The notes below the pieces were generated by a model that was not told where the DNA came from, did not search any database, and was given only the letters and a program-made list of their open reading frames with translations. A DNA stretch of 62,668 nt from Planctomycetaceae bacterium (GTDB taxonomy: Bacteria; Planctomycetota; Planctomycetia; Planctomycetales; Planctomycetaceae): positions 1 through 62,668 of the forward strand of contig JANQSH010000121.1 in assembly GCA_028284145.1 (NCBI GenBank). Reading direction: 5' to 3'. The translations under genes and the position numbers were made by a program. This document shows, piece after piece, positions 35,292-45,030 of this stretch (position 1 is its first letter; every line of letters starts with the position of its first letter).

Positions 35292-36911
35292 GTGGCTTCG
35301 CTTCAATACACGCCCAGCCATCGATATCTTGTCCGATTCGCTCCCAAGCGGATTCAACATTCCTTTGTTGATGTTCTGATCATCGGTGGTGGGATCGCCG
35401 GACTCAGAGCCGCGATGGAATCTGATCCCTCACTGACGGTCGTGGTCGTTACGAAAGATGCGCTGAGACAGTCTAACTCCGCTTATGCCCAGGGTGGTAT
35501 TGCCGGTGTGATTGACCCGGCCGACCATTTTGATCTGCATTCATCAGACACGATCGAAGCGGGAAAGGGATTGTGCGACGAAAAGGTTGTGCGCGCTGTG
35601 ATTGAAGAGGCGCCGGACCGGATTTGTGAACTCGTACAGATGGGGGCGCGGTTTGACAGGGAGGATGGCGACCTCGCTTTGACCCAGGAAGGGGGACACA
35701 GTCACCGGCGTGTTGCGCATGCTTTGGGGGATGCCACCGGCAAAGAGATCATGCGTGCGATGATCGAAACCGCCCGAAACCAGCCATCGCTGCAGATCTG
35801 GGAATCGACTTTCACGATTGATCTGCTGACAGACGAACAGGGGTGTCGAGGAGCGCTGGTCTGGAATCCTCATCATGGCAAAACATTGATTTGGGCCAAG
35901 CAGACGATTCTGGCCACGGGAGGCGCTGGTCGGTTATATCGCGAGACGACCAATCCCGATATTGCAACCGCTGACGGACACGCAATCGCCTTTCGAGCTG
36001 GAGCGGAGTTGCGGGATATGGAGATGATGCAGTTTCATCCCACAGTTCTCTATATTGCCGGGAGTTCCCGCCATTTGATTTCCGAAGCAGTGCGAGGCGA
36101 AGGAGCGTATCTTCGGAACTCTCATGGTGACCGGTTCATGGGCGATTACGATTCGGCTGAGGAGCTGGCTCCTCGCGATGTCGTCAGCCAGGCGATCACG
36201 GATCAGATTCAGAAAACGAGTCACCCCTGTGTCTATCTGGACCTGACGCATCTTTCCGACACATTGATCGCCGAACGTTTTCCCCATATCGGCGAGGTTT
36301 GTTCTCGATTCGATCTGGATATCACACGTGATCTCGTGCCTGTCCGACCTGGTGCGCATTATATGATCGGCGGTCTGACAACCGGTCTCGATGCGAAAAC
36401 CTCGTTGCCCGGTCTGTGGTCCGCCGGTGAAGCAACATCGACCGGTTTGCATGGTGCAAATCGCCTGGGGTCCAACAGCTTGCTGGAAGGATTGGTGTTC
36501 GGTCGCCGCGCCGGGTTGGGGGCTTCTCAAGTGGCTTTGGACATGCCAGACGATTTTCGTGTCCCGGGACTGGGCGCGGAATGGGGCGAGCCCGAGCATG
36601 ATGAGGAACTCAACCTGGTCGACCTGCGCAACTCACTCGAGAGTCTGATGTGGCGCTACGTTGGAATTCGTAGAGATGAGGAGGGATTGACACAGGCACT
36701 CAATCAGACGGACTTCTGGATCAAATACGTTTTGCGGCGGGAATTCAACGAAACGAGCGGCTGGGAATTGCAGAACATGTTGCTGGTCGCCCGTTTGATG
36801 ATTCAGTCTGCTCTGGAAAGGACCGAAAGCCGCGGCGTACATCATCGTAGCGATTTTCCGGAACCTGATCCCACAGAAGCGCATCACACTCGGATTGTTC
36901 TGGGAACGTAG
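35292..36911 (+). CDS. nadB: L-aspartate oxidase
   Basis: 539 residues from GTG 35292 behind AGGTGG. FAD-binding VLIIGGGIAGLRAA (28-41), SAYAQGGIAGV, GGHSHRRVAHALGDATG, ILATGGAG, MEMMQFHPT, ISEAVRGEGAYL, and RPGAHYMIGGL are all present, as in NadB. The late segment GLHGANRLGSNSLLEGLVFG completes the flavin site. It oxidises aspartate to iminoaspartate for quinolinate synthase (nadA at 19924). The family distinction from succinate dehydrogenase rests on the QGGI and GHSHRR context. Confidence 0.93.
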   Translation: MASLQYTPSHRYLVRFAPKRIQHSFVDVLIIGGGIAGLRAAMESDPSLTVVVVTKDALRQSNSAYAQGGIAGVIDPADHFDLHSSDTIEAGKGLCDEKVVRAVIEEAPDRICELVQMGARFDREDGDLALTQEGGHSHRRVAHALGDATGKEIMRAMIETARNQPSLQIWESTFTIDLLTDEQGCRGALVWNPHHGKTLIWAKQTILATGGAGRLYRETTNPDIATADGHAIAFRAGAELRDMEMMQFHPTVLYIAGSSRHLISEAVRGEGAYLRNSHGDRFMGDYDSAEELAPRDVVSQAITDQIQKTSHPCVYLDLTHLSDTLIAERFPHIGEVCSRFDLDITRDLVPVRPGAHYMIGGLTTGLDAKTSLPGLWSAGEATSTGLHGANRLGSNSLLEGLVFGRRAGLGASQVALDMPDDFRVPGLGAEWGEPEHDEELNLVDLRNSLESLMWRYVGIRRDEEGLTQALNQTDFWIKYVLRREFNETSGWELQNMLLVARLMIQSALERTESRGVHHRSDFPEPDPTEAHHTRIVLGT

Positions 36912-37022
36912 CGGAACGGGTTTTCAATGCTGAACAGGGAGACTGTTACCGGTTGATGGTGGCTGGATCGCGCATTGGGAGATCAGGAATCTGTTGCGAC
37001 AACATCAGTCAGGCTCAAAGCC

Positions 37023-38666
37023 TCAGTCGCGTCCAAAGCAGACGATGCACATGTCGTCGCTTTGTCGACGTCCTTCGCGAAACTCATTGACCGAATTGAC
37101 CAGGCGGTCGACAACTTTCTCCGGATGATGCGGTGCCGTCTGGAACACGATCTTCATGCGGTCCAGTCCATACAGTTCATTTACGGGATTGGATGCCTCA
37201 TTGACGCCATCCGTATAAACCAGCACCATGTCGCCTGATTTCAGGTCGATTGTGACGGGATGATAGACATGGCTGGATTCGATGCCGAATGGCAGTCCAC
37301 CTTCTTCCATCGCAAGCAATTCAATTTCAGAGCTGTCGCGGCGTCGCAGAAGCGGCGGAAGATGACCGGCATTGACGATCGTCAACTTGTGTTTTTGTGG
37401 GTCGAGAACACACATCAGAAACGTAATCATACTTTCGCCACGGTCATAAATCTGCTGATTCAACAGATGCATTGCGGCTTTCAACGTCCTCGAATTTTCC
37501 AGCGCATGTTTGACGTTGGAATTCAACTCGGCCATCATCAATGCGGCGGCCATTCCTTTACCGCAAACGTCTCCCAGGCAGAGAATAACGCGATCATCTG
37601 TCATTGCGGAATAACTGAAGTAGTCGCCACCCACTTCATCCGCAGCGACGTAGTAGTCGTGAAAAGTATACCCGTTGGCTTCCGGGCGGTGTTGTGGCAG
37701 CATCCGTTGCTGGACGTCTCGCGCCATCGACAATTGTCGGCGGCGACGGTCAAAAGCAACCAGGTCCTGGTGAGACTGAGCATTTTTGATCGACTGCCCT
37801 GCAATCGTTGCGATGCTCGCCAGAATCTGCAGATCATCTTGTGTAAATTCATCCGAGTTGCCGGCAGTCTCCAACTGAATCACCCCCAGTTTCTGAGATG
37901 ATGGGCCAATAATAGGGACACAAACCAGAGACGTGAATCCACTTTCATCGAACACCGATTCTGCATCGTGTCCGGAATCATTTCGTTCCAGTCGCAGTTG
38001 ATTTTTCTCCAGTACCTCTCTGGCGATTTTGGTATCTGCCGGAAGTAACGTGAGGCTTTCCGAACTGTGTTCGTCAATGCGTCGGCTGGCACGCGGCTGC
38101 AGTTGTCCGTTGGCCTCGATCAGAAAAACAAATCCCTGGCTGGAATTGCCGAACATTTCGAACAACACATCCAGAATTCGGGGAAGCAGATCTTCCAGTT
38201 CCAGAGTCGCGGAGAGTTTCGTACTGATTTCGAGTACAGATTGCAGTCGCGGATCGATGACCACTTCTTCCGTCTGCCGGTCGCCCACTTTGACGTTTGT
38301 TGGAATCAGAGCGCTGTCGTCAATTTCCGTTGTGGCTTCCTCTGGTGACGACTGCTTTTCGGAAATGTGCGATTCATCAGCAATGAACACGAGAGGCACA
38401 TCATAAATGTTGATTCGATCGCCATCCTCGATTCGGTGCGGTCCGTCCAACCGATGCCCGTTGACAAACGTGCCGTTGACACTGCCAAGGTCTTCGATCT
38501 CGAAGTATTCACCCCGACAGATAATTCGAGAGTGTCGGCGCGAAACGGTATTCTTCGCGAGAACGATGTCACAATACCCTTCTCGCCCGATCACCGTCTC
38601 TTTGCTTGTGGGCAGATCATATTCTGCACCACTGTCTCGCCCCGAGGCGACTTGCAGTTTGGCCAT
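37023..38666 (-). CDS. FHA-GAF-SpoIIE (PP2C) serine phosphatase
   Basis: 547 residues. An FHA domain at about 5-95 (IGREGYCDIVL, SRRHSRI, NGTFVNG) binds phosphothreonine. A GAF domain lies at about 140-310. A short coiled coil (RRRRQLSMARDVQQRMLP) leads to a SpoIIE/RsbU PP2C domain at about 340-545 with EVGGDYFS, LGDVCGKGMAAALMMA, LTIVNAGHLPPLL and VYTDGVNEA. The two-metal Asp residues are retained. It is probably a signal-controlled phosphatase acting on anti-sigma-factor antagonists or kinase targets. The architecture is common in planctomycetes. Confidence 0.92.
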   Translation of the reverse strand: MAKLQVASGRDSGAEYDLPTSKETVIGREGYCDIVLAKNTVSRRHSRIICRGEYFEIEDLGSVNGTFVNGHRLDGPHRIEDGDRINIYDVPLVFIADESHISEKQSSPEEATTEIDDSALIPTNVKVGDRQTEEVVIDPRLQSVLEISTKLSATLELEDLLPRILDVLFEMFGNSSQGFVFLIEANGQLQPRASRRIDEHSSESLTLLPADTKIAREVLEKNQLRLERNDSGHDAESVFDESGFTSLVCVPIIGPSSQKLGVIQLETAGNSDEFTQDDLQILASIATIAGQSIKNAQSHQDLVAFDRRRRQLSMARDVQQRMLPQHRPEANGYTFHDYYVAADEVGGDYFSYSAMTDDRVILCLGDVCGKGMAAALMMAELNSNVKHALENSRTLKAAMHLLNQQIYDRGESMITFLMCVLDPQKHKLTIVNAGHLPPLLRRRDSSEIELLAMEEGGLPFGIESSHVYHPVTIDLKSGDMVLVYTDGVNEASNPVNELYGLDRMKIVFQTAPHHPEKVVDRLVNSVNEFREGRRQSDDMCIVCFGRD

Positions 38667-39196
38667 ACATCTCTAATCATCAGAAGGATAGCAGGCGGGG
38701 ACGTAATACGAAATCACTCGCTTGTCGATGCAATGGAATTGAAGAGGATTGGTGGTTCAAACCACTTGTTTTTGAAGTTGCCGAAAACCTCTTCGAATCG
38801 TCAGTCATTCTGAATTCAGTCGACAGAGTATGCATTACAACACGAAATCGCGCGAACCTCCATCAACGCAAATTGAAGGCGGAAAACACCAGAAAGAGGC
38901 AGGAACAAAAAACTGGCGGCAGGCGAAAAAAAGATACCAGTGAACACCTGCATTGTCAATCAAATCCATCTGATGGTTATGATTCAGATGTGCGGAATTG
39001 TGGCAATTCAGCCTGTTCATTCAGATTGATGGATAAACTCTGTCACATATCTTTGTCATAACGCGTGACATGTTCAATTAATAGGGGGGATCGCCAATCT
39101 CTCCGGGATGTGACACGAATACAGAAGAAATTTCTCAAAAAGTTTTCGATTTGTTTGATAACGGGAGATGACACTGAGTGTTGAATCGTCGTCCGT
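38667..39196. other. 530-base gap upstream of phosphatase
   Basis: No gene supported; it is A-rich around 38875-38940. It probably contains the phosphatase promoter. Confidence 0.4.
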
Positions 39197-39300
39197 TTAG
39201 AGCGTATTACGCTCTTCTGTGGCGTGAAAATCGTCTTTTGGCCTTCAAACACAGACTCCCACGAGCGAAAACCATCACAAGAAAAGGTCAACTGCTCTAA
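39197..39300 (+). repeat. Family A dispersed repeat, copy 9 (intact ends)
   Basis: TTAGAGCGTATTACGCTC at the left and GGTCAACTGCTCTAA at the right, TA-flanked on both sides. It lies five bases beyond the stop of the small minus-strand frame at 39306. Confidence 0.93.
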
Positions 39301-39305
39301 TTGAT

Positions 39306-39431
39306 TCAGAATCCCTCCAATTCCTCTTCTGTGGGCAACTCAGGTGTGGGCAGTCCAGAAGATTGTTGGATCGCTGGAAAACAGTCAACACCAACCCCAT
39401 CTGTGGCCCGAATGGACGCTGAATCAGCCAT
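39306..39431 (-). CDS. Possible 41-residue acidic peptide coupled to DUF2617 gene
   Basis: ATG 39431 overlaps the DUF2617 stop by eight bases (ATGGCTGA). The frame ends LPTPELPTEEELEGF, a plausible protein C-terminus. It could be a small coupled cistron, or the original C-terminus of the upstream gene displaced by a frameshift. No family recognised. Confidence 0.35.
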   Translation of the reverse strand: MADSASIRATDGVGVDCFPAIQQSSGLPTPELPTEEELEGF

Positions 39432-39975
39432 CTGCAAGTTCAAACAGCGACTGCGTCTTCACGATTGCCGAACTCTCGGGGAATGTGTGATAGGAGTGAA
39501 CAAGCAGACCATCCCGAGTCGGATCGAGACGAATCAGGCTGATTGGTCCCGGTGCCAGGCGACTGTTACCGGGGAAACAGTGTGAAAGATCGGCACGTTG
39601 GCAATCCAGCAGCATTTCCTCGTGAACATTGAGGAACAGGTCGGTGTCGAGTTTTTCAAGCTGTGTGTGCGCGTGCACGATCAAACCACTCTCAAGTTGC
39701 AGTGTCTCCTCGCGACTTTGACTGACAGGGCGATCAATCAGCCGTTGTTTTTGTGGCATTCGCTGCTCGTTGGACGTCAAGACCTCTGTAACCGTGCGAT
39801 TGCCAACTCGTATGCTGACTGCGTGGCCTGCTTCGCACAGCCGAATCTCGGCCTGGTAGGAATCACGAATAACGCTGTTCTTGCCGAACGCTGGAAGTAA
39901 TTCCGGATGAACGGATCGACTGTAAATCTGAAAAACAAGCGTCGAAAGATCTGGCCGCGCAAAACGAACTGCCAT
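39424..39975 (-). CDS. DUF2617 family protein
   Basis: 183 residues; ATG 39975 chosen (AGGGG seven bases upstream) over the more distal start at 39996. It begins MAVRFARPDLSTLVFQIYSR SVHPELL, which I recognise as the DUF2617 opening. A beta-rich middle (GHAVSIRVGNRTVTEVLTS) and LDCQRADLSHCFPGNSR near the end follow. Function unknown. It has no signal peptide and no obvious active-site motif. Confidence 0.65.
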   Translation of the reverse strand: MAVRFARPDLSTLVFQIYSRSVHPELLPAFGKNSVIRDSYQAEIRLCEAGHAVSIRVGNRTVTEVLTSNEQRMPQKQRLIDRPVSQSREETLQLESGLIVHAHTQLEKLDTDLFLNVHEEMLLDCQRADLSHCFPGNSRLAPGPISLIRLDPTRDGLLVHSYHTFPESSAIVKTQSLFELADG

Positions 39976-40176
39976 GATCATCCCCTGATTTATCATATGC
40001 TCCGAGTGGAACAGGAGCGAAAGAATATGGTTGTCACAACTGTATTATACCACTCGGTCGACAGAGCCAGAAAGGGTGATTGGAAAAGTAATGAGAAGAT
40101 TGTACGACCGGCGCGAATTCGTTGTTCTCTGGGTTGCAATCACCATGACGAAGTTACCCACCTGCAGGCGAGGGGA

Positions 40177-40761
40177 TCAGACCGTTATCGGTGATCGCCC
40201 TGGAATTGCAGCCCTGGATGTCTGATGGATGATTGCATCAGCTTCCATGTCGAGCAGTTCCGATTTTAATTCGGTGCCACGAGGGGCGGAAAAACCACCG
40301 AGGTGTCCCGCTGCACCAACCACCCGATGACAGGGAATCAACAATGGAATCACGTTGCGTGCCATGGCGTTGCCGACCGCTCGTGATGCTTTCGGACTGC
40401 CTGCTCGTGCGGCCAGTTCTCCGTATGAGATGGTCTCGCCGTACGGTATTTTTTGGGCTTGCAGCAAGACTTTGCGGCGAAATCCGGTTGGCACGTTAAT
40501 TCGCACCGCATAAGACCGGAAATCGACGATCTCTCCCTCGGAATAGCGCTGCAGATCTTCAGTCAATTCAGGAAACCAATTGCCCTCAACCGACGCACTC
40601 CAGTCCAAATCATCATCTTGCGAGGAATCACAGAATTTCTGTAAAGCGCGGCGGGCAGCGAGGACTGTGGGGCATCCCATCGCAAGAGCCCGGACCTCTT
40701 CGTCTTCGCCCAGGAAAGAAACCCAACCTATGCGCGTGCGAACTACGAAATGCGGGGGCAT
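40177..40761 (-). CDS. ogt: Methylated-DNA--protein-cysteine methyltransferase
   Basis: 194 residues from ATG 40761 (GGAG seven bases before). The C-terminal half has the family core: KIPYGETISYGELAARAGSP, AVGNAMARNVIPLLIPCHRV V with the acceptor Cys in PCHRV, and GGFSAPRGTELKSELLDME. The N-terminal domain is short and lacks the Ada regulatory part. It repairs O6-alkylguanine by suicidal transfer to its own Cys. Confidence 0.92.
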   Translation of the reverse strand: MPPHFVVRTRIGWVSFLGEDEEVRALAMGCPTVLAARRALQKFCDSSQDDDLDWSASVEGNWFPELTEDLQRYSEGEIVDFRSYAVRINVPTGFRRKVLLQAQKIPYGETISYGELAARAGSPKASRAVGNAMARNVIPLLIPCHRVVGAAGHLGGFSAPRGTELKSELLDMEADAIIHQTSRAAIPGRSPITV

Positions 40762-40995
40762 TTTGGAACTCCATTTGTCATCGACGTCATTCAATGCGTC
40801 GGAATTGGAGGAAAGTCTGATTCATCCCGCCAGACTTTGACCCTCCCGTTGCGTGACTATAGAATAGCGGATTGGGAGGCGGTGTTGAATAACGTTGCCG
40901 ACCAAAAACGAACGAATAACGATGAAATGATGAATTCATAGATGCGACCGGCCGACGGAATGCTGGTCCGGAAAACAGATTGAGGTGTACGACGA

Positions 40996-41739
40996 ATGAA
41001 TCCGTATAGTGCGCTGGCCGACGACGTTTTCGTCAACATGAATCTCAATACAGAAATGCAACTGCCGACAGGACGGGAAACCATTCTGGATTTCTTTGAG
41101 CGGGTACAGAAGACTTACCCTTCGTTGCGCAATTTCTATACAAGAGAAAATGGCGACTTCGTTCTTGAGGAGGATAAAGAACAGGGTCATCATCGCTGGT
41201 TGTCGCTCGAACCGCGTCGCGTCTGTAGTGGTCACGTCAATCCCGGCAGTGTTGATGATGCGTTCGAGCAGCACCGCCTCGTACTCCAGTTGGTTCCATA
41301 CATGCTTTCGGTCAGTCCGCTCGATTGCGAAGCGCTCGATTTCATGATGGGCTTCGACTTTTCCTATGCCGGCAATCATGATGAACTCGTGGCCGAGGCG
41401 CTGGGAACCAGTTCGGCGCTGGAGGGGTTGGCGGAAGTTCACAATGCAAAAATTCTGAATTTTGAACCATCCATCACGATCGCGCTGGAGGACTCTTGCC
41501 GACAGCAGGCGCGGATCATGGTCGAAACACGAACCAGCGCGTATCACGTTCGCAAGGATGACTTCCCGGACGATCAAATCACGGTCTATTTCACGCTCAG
41601 GCAGTATGGAAGCCTCACTCCGGAGACCTCTTTTGAGGATACGCTGGTGCGATTGAGGGATCAGCACGAGCGGATGCTGGAATCGTATGTGATCGATCAG
41701 GTGCTGCGACCGCTGGCTCAGGCGATTTCCACGAAATGA
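40996..41739 (+). CDS. Conserved-looking hypothetical protein
   Basis: 247 residues, ATG 40996, soluble, mixed alpha/beta, no signal. It opens MNPYSALADDVFVNMNLNTE, then LPTGRETILDFFERVQKTYP and RRVCSGHVNPGSVDDAFEQH. I recognise no named family. The regular sequence and good coding bias say the gene is real. A minus-strand frame over the same DNA is a shadow. It lies 75 bases before the aminotransferase, probably in one transcript. Confidence 0.75.
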   Translation: MNPYSALADDVFVNMNLNTEMQLPTGRETILDFFERVQKTYPSLRNFYTRENGDFVLEEDKEQGHHRWLSLEPRRVCSGHVNPGSVDDAFEQHRLVLQLVPYMLSVSPLDCEALDFMMGFDFSYAGNHDELVAEALGTSSALEGLAEVHNAKILNFEPSITIALEDSCRQQARIMVETRTSAYHVRKDDFPDDQITVYFTLRQYGSLTPETSFEDTLVRLRDQHERMLESYVIDQVLRPLAQAISTK

Positions 41740-41814
41740 AACCTGCTTCAGCCTGACGGACGTGATGGTCTGGTTCCCAACTGGCTGATAATCCAAATGA
41801 TTTGAGGAGCCAAA

Positions 41815-43086
41815 GTGACCGCCACTTTCAGCAATTTTGCCAGGAGCCTGACCGTAGAGACCGCATTCACTGTTCTTGCCGTTGCCAAACGCTTAAAGGC
41901 AGCCGGGAAAGATGTCGTTGAACTGGAAATCGGTGACAGTCCGTTCGACAGTACCTCATCGGCTCGGAAGGCGGGAGTGGTCGCGATTGAGGAAAATCAA
42001 TCACACTACTGCCCTTCCCCCGGCATTCCACCGTTTCTCGAAGCCGCTGCAGAGTTCGTTTCCCGCGAGTTCAATATCCCGGCTGGTCCCGAAAATATCG
42101 TAGCAGGCCCCGGTGCAAAAATTTTCGAGCAGTTTTTCTGCGAAGCGTTTTTGAACTCCGGCGATGGCGTGCTGGTTTTCAGTCCCTTCTTTCCGACGTA
42201 TTTGCCGAATGTCCAGAGACGCGGTGCGCGCGTCGTTTTTTCGGTTATCAGGCAGGAAACACAATTCCGGCCGAATCTGAAGGACATTCGCGCATTTGTG
42301 GAAAAAGATGTCGCACCGAAAGCCATTTTCCTGAACTCGCCGCATAATCCGACAGGTGGCATCACGACGCAGGATGATCTGAAAGCCATCGCGGACCTCA
42401 TTCGCGGCAAAGACATTGCCGTTTTCAGCGACGAACCGTATTGCCACATGGTCTGGAAGGGTAAGCATCATAGTTTGCTGGAACAGCCGGACATGATGAA
42501 TCAGGCGGTTGCCGCATTCACATTCAGCAAATCGTACAGCATGAGTGGTTGGCGACTTGGTTTTGCCGTTACCGCGCAGCCAGTTGCCGAAATAATCGGT
42601 AAGATGATCAATACGACATTGTCCTGCACACCGCCGCTGGTTCAGTTTGCAGGGGTCGCAGCATTGCAGGAAGATCACGCCGAGCGGAACGAGACGATGC
42701 AGAAATTCCGAGAGAAGGTAACGCTGCTGACCGAGGGGCTGAATGCGATTGAAGGCTTCACAACAATCGATCCCACGGCAACGTTTTACGTCTTCCCAAA
42801 TGTTATGGAAGTTTGCAATCGGTTGGGGATCACAAGTCATGGCCTGGCGATGTATCTGCTGGAAGGGGCGGACGATCAGTTCGGCATTGCCTGTCTGGGC
42901 GGGGAATGTTTCGGCGATGCCGGGCATGGGTTTTTGCGGTTTAGTTGTGCTGAACCGAATGAACGACTTACGCAGGCTCTGGAATTTCTGCCGACAGCGA
43001 TCGCCCGTAAGGACCGCATTCGGAAGTATCTCGAACAGAATACCCATTTTTCGCTACCCACACCGTATGATTGCTCGATCGGTTAG
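41815..43086 (+). CDS. PLP-dependent aminotransferase, class I/II
   Basis: 423 residues from GTG 41815 (GAGGAG eight bases before). Fold-type I features: AGPGAKIFEQFFC cofactor region, NSPHNPTGG, FSDEPYCHMVW (Asp for the pyridine N), and FSKSYSMSGWRLGF with the Schiff-base Lys, then LRFSCAEPNERL with substrate-binding Arg. It resembles aspartate/aromatic aminotransferases; substrate not settled. The TAG stop (43084-43086) lies in the terminal TTAGAGC of family A copy 10. Other cases of this are collected under findings. Confidence 0.9.
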   Translation: MTATFSNFARSLTVETAFTVLAVAKRLKAAGKDVVELEIGDSPFDSTSSARKAGVVAIEENQSHYCPSPGIPPFLEAAAEFVSREFNIPAGPENIVAGPGAKIFEQFFCEAFLNSGDGVLVFSPFFPTYLPNVQRRGARVVFSVIRQETQFRPNLKDIRAFVEKDVAPKAIFLNSPHNPTGGITTQDDLKAIADLIRGKDIAVFSDEPYCHMVWKGKHHSLLEQPDMMNQAVAAFTFSKSYSMSGWRLGFAVTAQPVAEIIGKMINTTLSCTPPLVQFAGVAALQEDHAERNETMQKFREKVTLLTEGLNAIEGFTTIDPTATFYVFPNVMEVCNRLGITSHGLAMYLLEGADDQFGIACLGGECFGDAGHGFLRFSCAEPNERLTQALEFLPTAIARKDRIRKYLEQNTHFSLPTPYDCSIG

Positions 43087-43187
43087 AGCGTATTACGCTC
43101 CTTCGTGGCGCGATGGACGTTTTTCGTCCTGCAAACACAGATTCCCGCGAGTGAGAAACGTCACACGAAAAAGTCAACTGCTCCAGA
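43083..43187 (+). repeat. Family A dispersed repeat, copy 10, on a stop codon
   Basis: TTAGAGCGTATTACGCTC ... CGTCACACGAAAAAGTCAAC ... CTGCTCCA. The first TAG is the stop of the aminotransferase gene. Confidence 0.93.
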
Positions 43188-43318
43188 TTCGGCTGGATAA
43201 ACGACCATTGCCGAATGATCACGCCGCTTTTCATTTTGAGATCACAATGACTGAATTTGGACAAGGACTCGGATGGAGCCGGACCTGTTCTGCTTTCTTC
43301 TGCACAGATCGGCCAGAT

Positions 43319-43744
43319 ATGTTCTCCATTCCGACACAGCTTTCCAGATTTCGCAGTGTGATCGGGCTGCTGTTACTACTTGCCTGGGGTGGGTTGTTTT
43401 TTGCCACCCATATTCCCCGCTCATCCATACCCGTTCCAATGCCCGGACATTTCGACAAGGTTTGCCATTTTGTTGCGTATGGCGTTCTGGCATTCCTGTT
43501 GGGAAGTTGGTTGTGGTTTCGCTATTCGCTCAATCGACGGACGCTCGCACTGGCGTGGTTGGGATTGGCCGCATATGGTGTGGTTGATGAATGGCTGCAA
43601 CGCTTTGTGAATCGGACGCCGGATTTGTATGATGTTCTCGCTGACTGGGCGGGGGCATTTTGCGGATTGGCTGCAGTGCTGGTTGTCCGGTCCCTGCTTC
43701 ACATGCGTCGCCTCGCGAGACGACGCGCCTCTTCAGTTTCATGA
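43319..43744 (+). CDS. VanZ-like membrane protein
   Basis: 141 residues from ATG 43319. ATG 43247 would add 24 non-conserved residues. Four hydrophobic helices; the VanZ pattern is visible as [35 protein letters not shown], then [27 protein letters not shown]. The family includes the teicoplanin-resistance protein VanZ, but most members are of unknown role. The stop overlaps aroA as ATGA. Confidence 0.85.
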   Translation: MFSIPTQLSRFRSVIGLLLLLAWGGLFFATHIPRSSIPVPMPGHFDKVCHFVAYGVLAFLLGSWLWFRYSLNRRTLALAWLGLAAYGVVDEWLQRFVNRTPDLYDVLADWAGAFCGLAAVLVVRSLLHMRRLARRRASSVS

Positions 43745-45030
43745 TTGATCCGCTGCCAATACACCCGATTGCCGTCACTCCCAGGGGAGCGATCCGTCCG
43801 CCAGGTTCCAAAAGTCTGACGAACCGGGCGTTGATTGTTGCGGCCCTCACTGATGGTGAATCGCATCTCACAGGCGTGCTCGACAGTGAAGACACGCAAG
43901 TCATGATCGAATCATTGCGGCGAATCGGGTTGAGGGTGTCTCACGATCTCGAAAATGCCACTGTCACGGTTTTCGGGTGTGGCGGGAAATTGCCCAATCA
44001 CTCCGCAGATCTGTGGATCGAGAACAGCGGCACGAGTGTCCGGTTTCTGACAGCATTATGTGTGCTGGGACAGGGGCGATATCGTTTGGACGGCAATTCA
44101 CGGATGCGAGAACGCCCGATCGGGGATCTGGTTAAGACGCTCCAATCTCTGGGAACGGATGTCCGCTGCGAACAGAACACGCATTGCCCACCCGTTGTTC
44201 TGCAGGCAAATGGTTTGAAAGGTGGAGTGGCGGAAATCGCAGGTAACATTTCCAGCCAGTTCCTGAGTGCACTGCTGATGGTCGCCCCTGCCGCGAATGA
44301 CCCGGTTGAACTGTGGGTTCGGGGAAAACTCGTCTCGAAACCGTACATCGACATGACGCTGTCAGTAATGGAATCTTTCGGCGTTACAGTGAAGAACATG
44401 GGTTACGATTCATTCCAGATCGAGCCGCAGTCCTATCAAGCTGCCAGCTACGCCATCGAACCGGACGCGTCGGCCGCCAGTTATTTTTTCGCCGCCGCTG
44501 CCATAACCGGGGGCAGAATGACAGTTCTCGGTTTAAGCCGGGATGCACTCCAGGGCGACATCGGCTTTGTCGATGCCTTGGAGCAGATGGGCTGTGATGT
44601 CAAATGGGAACAAGACCGGGTGACAGTCGCAGGGCGACCACTTTGCGGTATCGATATCGACATGAATGCCATCAGCGATACGGCACAGACTTTGGCGACG
44701 GTGGCCGTCTTTGCGGAAGGGGAAACACGAATCCGCAACGTTGAGCACATGCGGCATAAGGAAACGGATCGTGTGGAGGCTGTCGCCAATGAGTTGAGAA
44801 AGCTGGGCCAGCAGGTTGAAGTGCTTGATGATGGGCTGACCATTCACCCCGCGCCAGTGACTCCAGCCGTGATCGAAACTTATAATGACCACCGTATGGC
44901 GATGAGCTTTGCATTGATTGGCCTGAAAGCGGAGGGAATTCAAATCGCCAATCCGCGTTGCACGGAGAAGACATATCCACGTTTCTTTGAGGATCTCAAT
45001 CAACTTTGCCCGGGTACTATGCAGGCATGA
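43741..45030 (+). CDS. aroA: 3-phosphoshikimate 1-carboxyvinyltransferase (EPSP synthase)
   Basis: 429 residues from ATG 43741. The shikimate pathway enzyme joins PEP to shikimate 3-phosphate. Motifs: [16 protein letters not shown] (PEP/S3P Lys and Ser), [27 protein letters not shown] (catalytic Arg), [26 protein letters not shown], and [14 protein letters not shown]. It sits in a tight VanZ-aroA-rsmB operon with four-base ATGA overlaps on both sides. The longer frame from 43660 lies within the VanZ gene and is rejected as the start. Confidence 0.95.
   Translation: MIDPLPIHPIAVTPRGAIRPPGSKSLTNRALIVAALTDGESHLTGVLDSEDTQVMIESLRRIGLRVSHDLENATVTVFGCGGKLPNHSADLWIENSGTSVRFLTALCVLGQGRYRLDGNSRMRERPIGDLVKTLQSLGTDVRCEQNTHCPPVVLQANGLKGGVAEIAGNISSQFLSALLMVAPAANDPVELWVRGKLVSKPYIDMTLSVMESFGVTVKNMGYDSFQIEPQSYQAASYAIEPDASAASYFFAAAAITGGRMTVLGLSRDALQGDIGFVDALEQMGCDVKWEQDRVTVAGRPLCGIDIDMNAISDTAQTLATVAVFAEGETRIRNVEHMRHKETDRVEAVANELRKLGQQVEVLDDGLTIHPAPVTPAVIETYNDHRMAMSFALIGLKAEGIQIANPRCTEKTYPRFFEDLNQLCPGTMQA

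Noticed and set aside
40936..41796. 286-codon minus-strand frame
   Set aside because: Antisense to the hypothetical gene at 40996-41739, which has a better start, spacing and residue pattern.
42001..43047. 348-codon minus-strand frame
   Set aside because: Antisense to the aminotransferase, whose PLP motifs are clear.
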